A stretch of DNA of 64,000 bases from Microbulbifer sp. YPW16 (GTDB taxonomy: Bacteria; Pseudomonadota; Gammaproteobacteria; Pseudomonadales; Cellvibrionaceae): the NCBI RefSeq assembly GCF_021290385.1, contig NZ_CP089928.1, positions 1,906,501-1,970,500 on the forward strand. The letters run 5' to 3'. The notes beneath the pieces were generated by a model. It saw only the letters and a list, made by a program, of their open reading frames with translations. It was not told where the DNA came from and made no database searches. The translations under genes were made by a program, and so were the position numbers. Below are positions 62,959 through 64,000 of the stretch, one piece after another (positions within the stretch are counted from its first letter, which is position 1; every line of letters begins with the position of its first letter).

Positions 62959-62960
62959 AC

Positions 62961-64000
62961 ATGGCCATTTCCATGAGTTACTGGCGACGCTGCCTCTCCG
63001 GCTTCGTGGCAATCGCCCTGACCGGTGCTCTCGCCGCATCCGCCATCGCCATCAGCCCGCCAGCCGATTCCCGCCGCGCCGCCGAACAGCTGCGCGCCGA
63101 GGCGTCGCGCTACCGGGAAATGCAGGATCGCTGGCAGCCTGTCGGCGAGGGCGCAGCACTACAGCCCGGTGATCGCGATCGCCGTGTCGAACAGCTGCGG
63201 GAACTGCTGCAGCTGCTGGGCGACTACCGCGGCCTGCCCGGCCCCATCACCCTGTTACCGCCGGATGCGAGCCGCTACGACAGTGCAGTGCAGAGTGCGG
63301 TGGAGCGCTTCCAGCGACGCCACGGGCTCGAGGTAACCGGTGACGCAGGCGAGGCAACCCTGGCCGAACTCGCAATCAGCCCCGCCGTTCGGGCACACCA
63401 GCTGGAGTTGAATGCAGAGCGCTGGGAGAAACTGCCGCTGCCGGACCGGGATCGCTATGTGCTGGTCAATATTCCCGACTACCGCCTGCAACTGATCGAG
63501 GACGGCCGCGAGGTGCTGGGTATGCGCACGGTGGTGGGCAAGAGCAGCACCCGCACCCCGCCGATCACCAGCCGTATCACCAATGTGGTCTTCAATCCAA
63601 CCTGGACCGTGCCGCGCAGCATCCTGCTCACCGACCTCCTGCCCAAGGCACGCAACAATCCCGAGGCGATGCACAATCGCGGTTACCGGGTAGTGTCCTA
63701 CCGCAGTGGCAACACCACCACCATATCCCCGGACAGTATTGACCGCGCAGCACATGGCCACGCCACCCTGCGCCAGATAAGCGGTCCCGGCAATACCCTG
63801 GGCCGGGTCAAGTTCGTGCTGCCCAACAAGCAATCGATCTTCCTGCACGACACCCAGGCCCAGAGCCTGTTCGAGGAGCACCAGCGGGCATTCAGCCACG
63901 GGTGTGTGCGCCTCGAACATCCCGAGGAACTGGCCTACGCCCTGTTGCGCAAGCAGGGCTGGGACCGCACCCGTATCGCCCAGGTCACCACCGGCACCGA
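62961..64000 (+). CDS. L,D-transpeptidase (YcbB-like), cut by window edge
   Basis: This gene begins at the ATG at 62961, two bases after the stop of the preceding homologue, and stays open to the end of the window, giving at least 346 residues. Its N-terminus is a signal (GFVAIALTGALAASAIAI). It has the peptidoglycan-binding unit (DRRVEQLRELLQLLGDYRG, RFQRRHGLEVTGDAGEAT) and the YkuD domain (RYVLVNIPDYRLQLIEDGRE, TNVVFNPTWTVPRSI) with the active-site block SHGCVRLEH, Cys315. It is a third tandem copy; sequence difference from the other two suggests an old duplication. Confidence 0.93.
   Translation, partial: MAISMSYWRRCLSGFVAIALTGALAASAIAISPPADSRRAAEQLRAEASRYREMQDRWQPVGEGAALQPGDRDRRVEQLRELLQLLGDYRGLPGPITLLPPDASRYDSAVQSAVERFQRRHGLEVTGDAGEATLAELAISPAVRAHQLELNAERWEKLPLPDRDRYVLVNIPDYRLQLIEDGREVLGMRTVVGKSSTRTPPITSRITNVVFNPTWTVPRSILLTDLLPKARNNPEAMHNRGYRVVSYRSGNTTTISPDSIDRAAHGHATLRQISGPGNTLGRVKFVLPNKQSIFLHDTQAQSLFEEHQRAFSHGCVRLEHPEELAYALLRKQGWDRTRIAQVTTGT

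Noticed and set aside
1-64000. tRNA, rRNA, CRISPR arrays, prophage or toxin-antitoxin systems
   Set aside because: The gaps were read on both strands and none of these was recognised; the gaps are mostly short or hold the hairpins and promoters listed.

Overview
The window reads as part of the chromosome of a marine-type gammaproteobacterium, probably a Microbulbifer or Cellvibrionales relative. This is inferred from gene order and protein flavour, not from a search. Three blocks match orders known in gammaproteobacteria: the E. coli-like nudF-yqiB-cpdA-yqiA-parE series, glycosyltransferases followed by ilvE-glnE as in Pseudomonas, and ilvD near folA-thyA-lgt. Most of the window is GC-rich and densely coded, and in that part long antisense open frames are shadows. 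The first ~7.3 kb looks clearly AT-richer and accessory in character.

Region 1 (1-2388, minus strand) is a compact cluster of three small TPR proteins (one cut by the window edge), an unknown 119-residue protein and a small lipoprotein. Region 2 (2734-7947) is the most unusual part. A 621-bp direct repeat (2734-3354 and 7327-7947, three mismatches) flanks about 4 kb of cargo: an AraC-type regulator, a divergently transcribed lipoprotein with a complete HExxHxxGxxH zinc-protease signature, and a decayed IS3-family element that ends at the right repeat. The repeat contains the 3' end of an acyltransferase gene, so a truncated copy lies on the left and the intact gene (7596-8690) on the right.

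Region 3 (8690-22717) is core envelope and housekeeping. It holds parE, yqiA, cpdA, yqiB and nudF with one extra lipoprotein gene, two DUF4136-like lipoproteins, a LetA/LetB-type lipid transport operon in which LetA is split into two genes and LetB has six MCE domains, then tolC and waaA. Region 4 (22873-33352) is a cell-surface glycan cluster: four glycosyltransferases, a YrbL-like kinase, manC, an ELM1-family protein, an O-antigen ligase/polymerase-like membrane protein and ugd.

Region 5 (33372-49623) holds ilvE, glnE, a GspE/PilB-like ATPase, a phosphate transport pair (DUF47/PhoU-like and PiT), a PhzF-family protein, an exported M24 peptidase, a DUF6314-like protein, an EamA transporter, argE, argA and ilvD. 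Region 6 (49697-55757) is an extended TonB energising system: DUF3450 protein, long ExbB/TtpC-like protein, ExbB, ExbD, TonB, a TPR protein, a terminator, then a second TonB gene with its own apparent promoter. Region 7 (56030-64000) contains folA, thyA, lgt, an NRDE protein, a structured leader region, and three tandem L,D-transpeptidase genes, the last cut by the window edge.

No tRNA, rRNA, CRISPR array, prophage or replication origin was seen.
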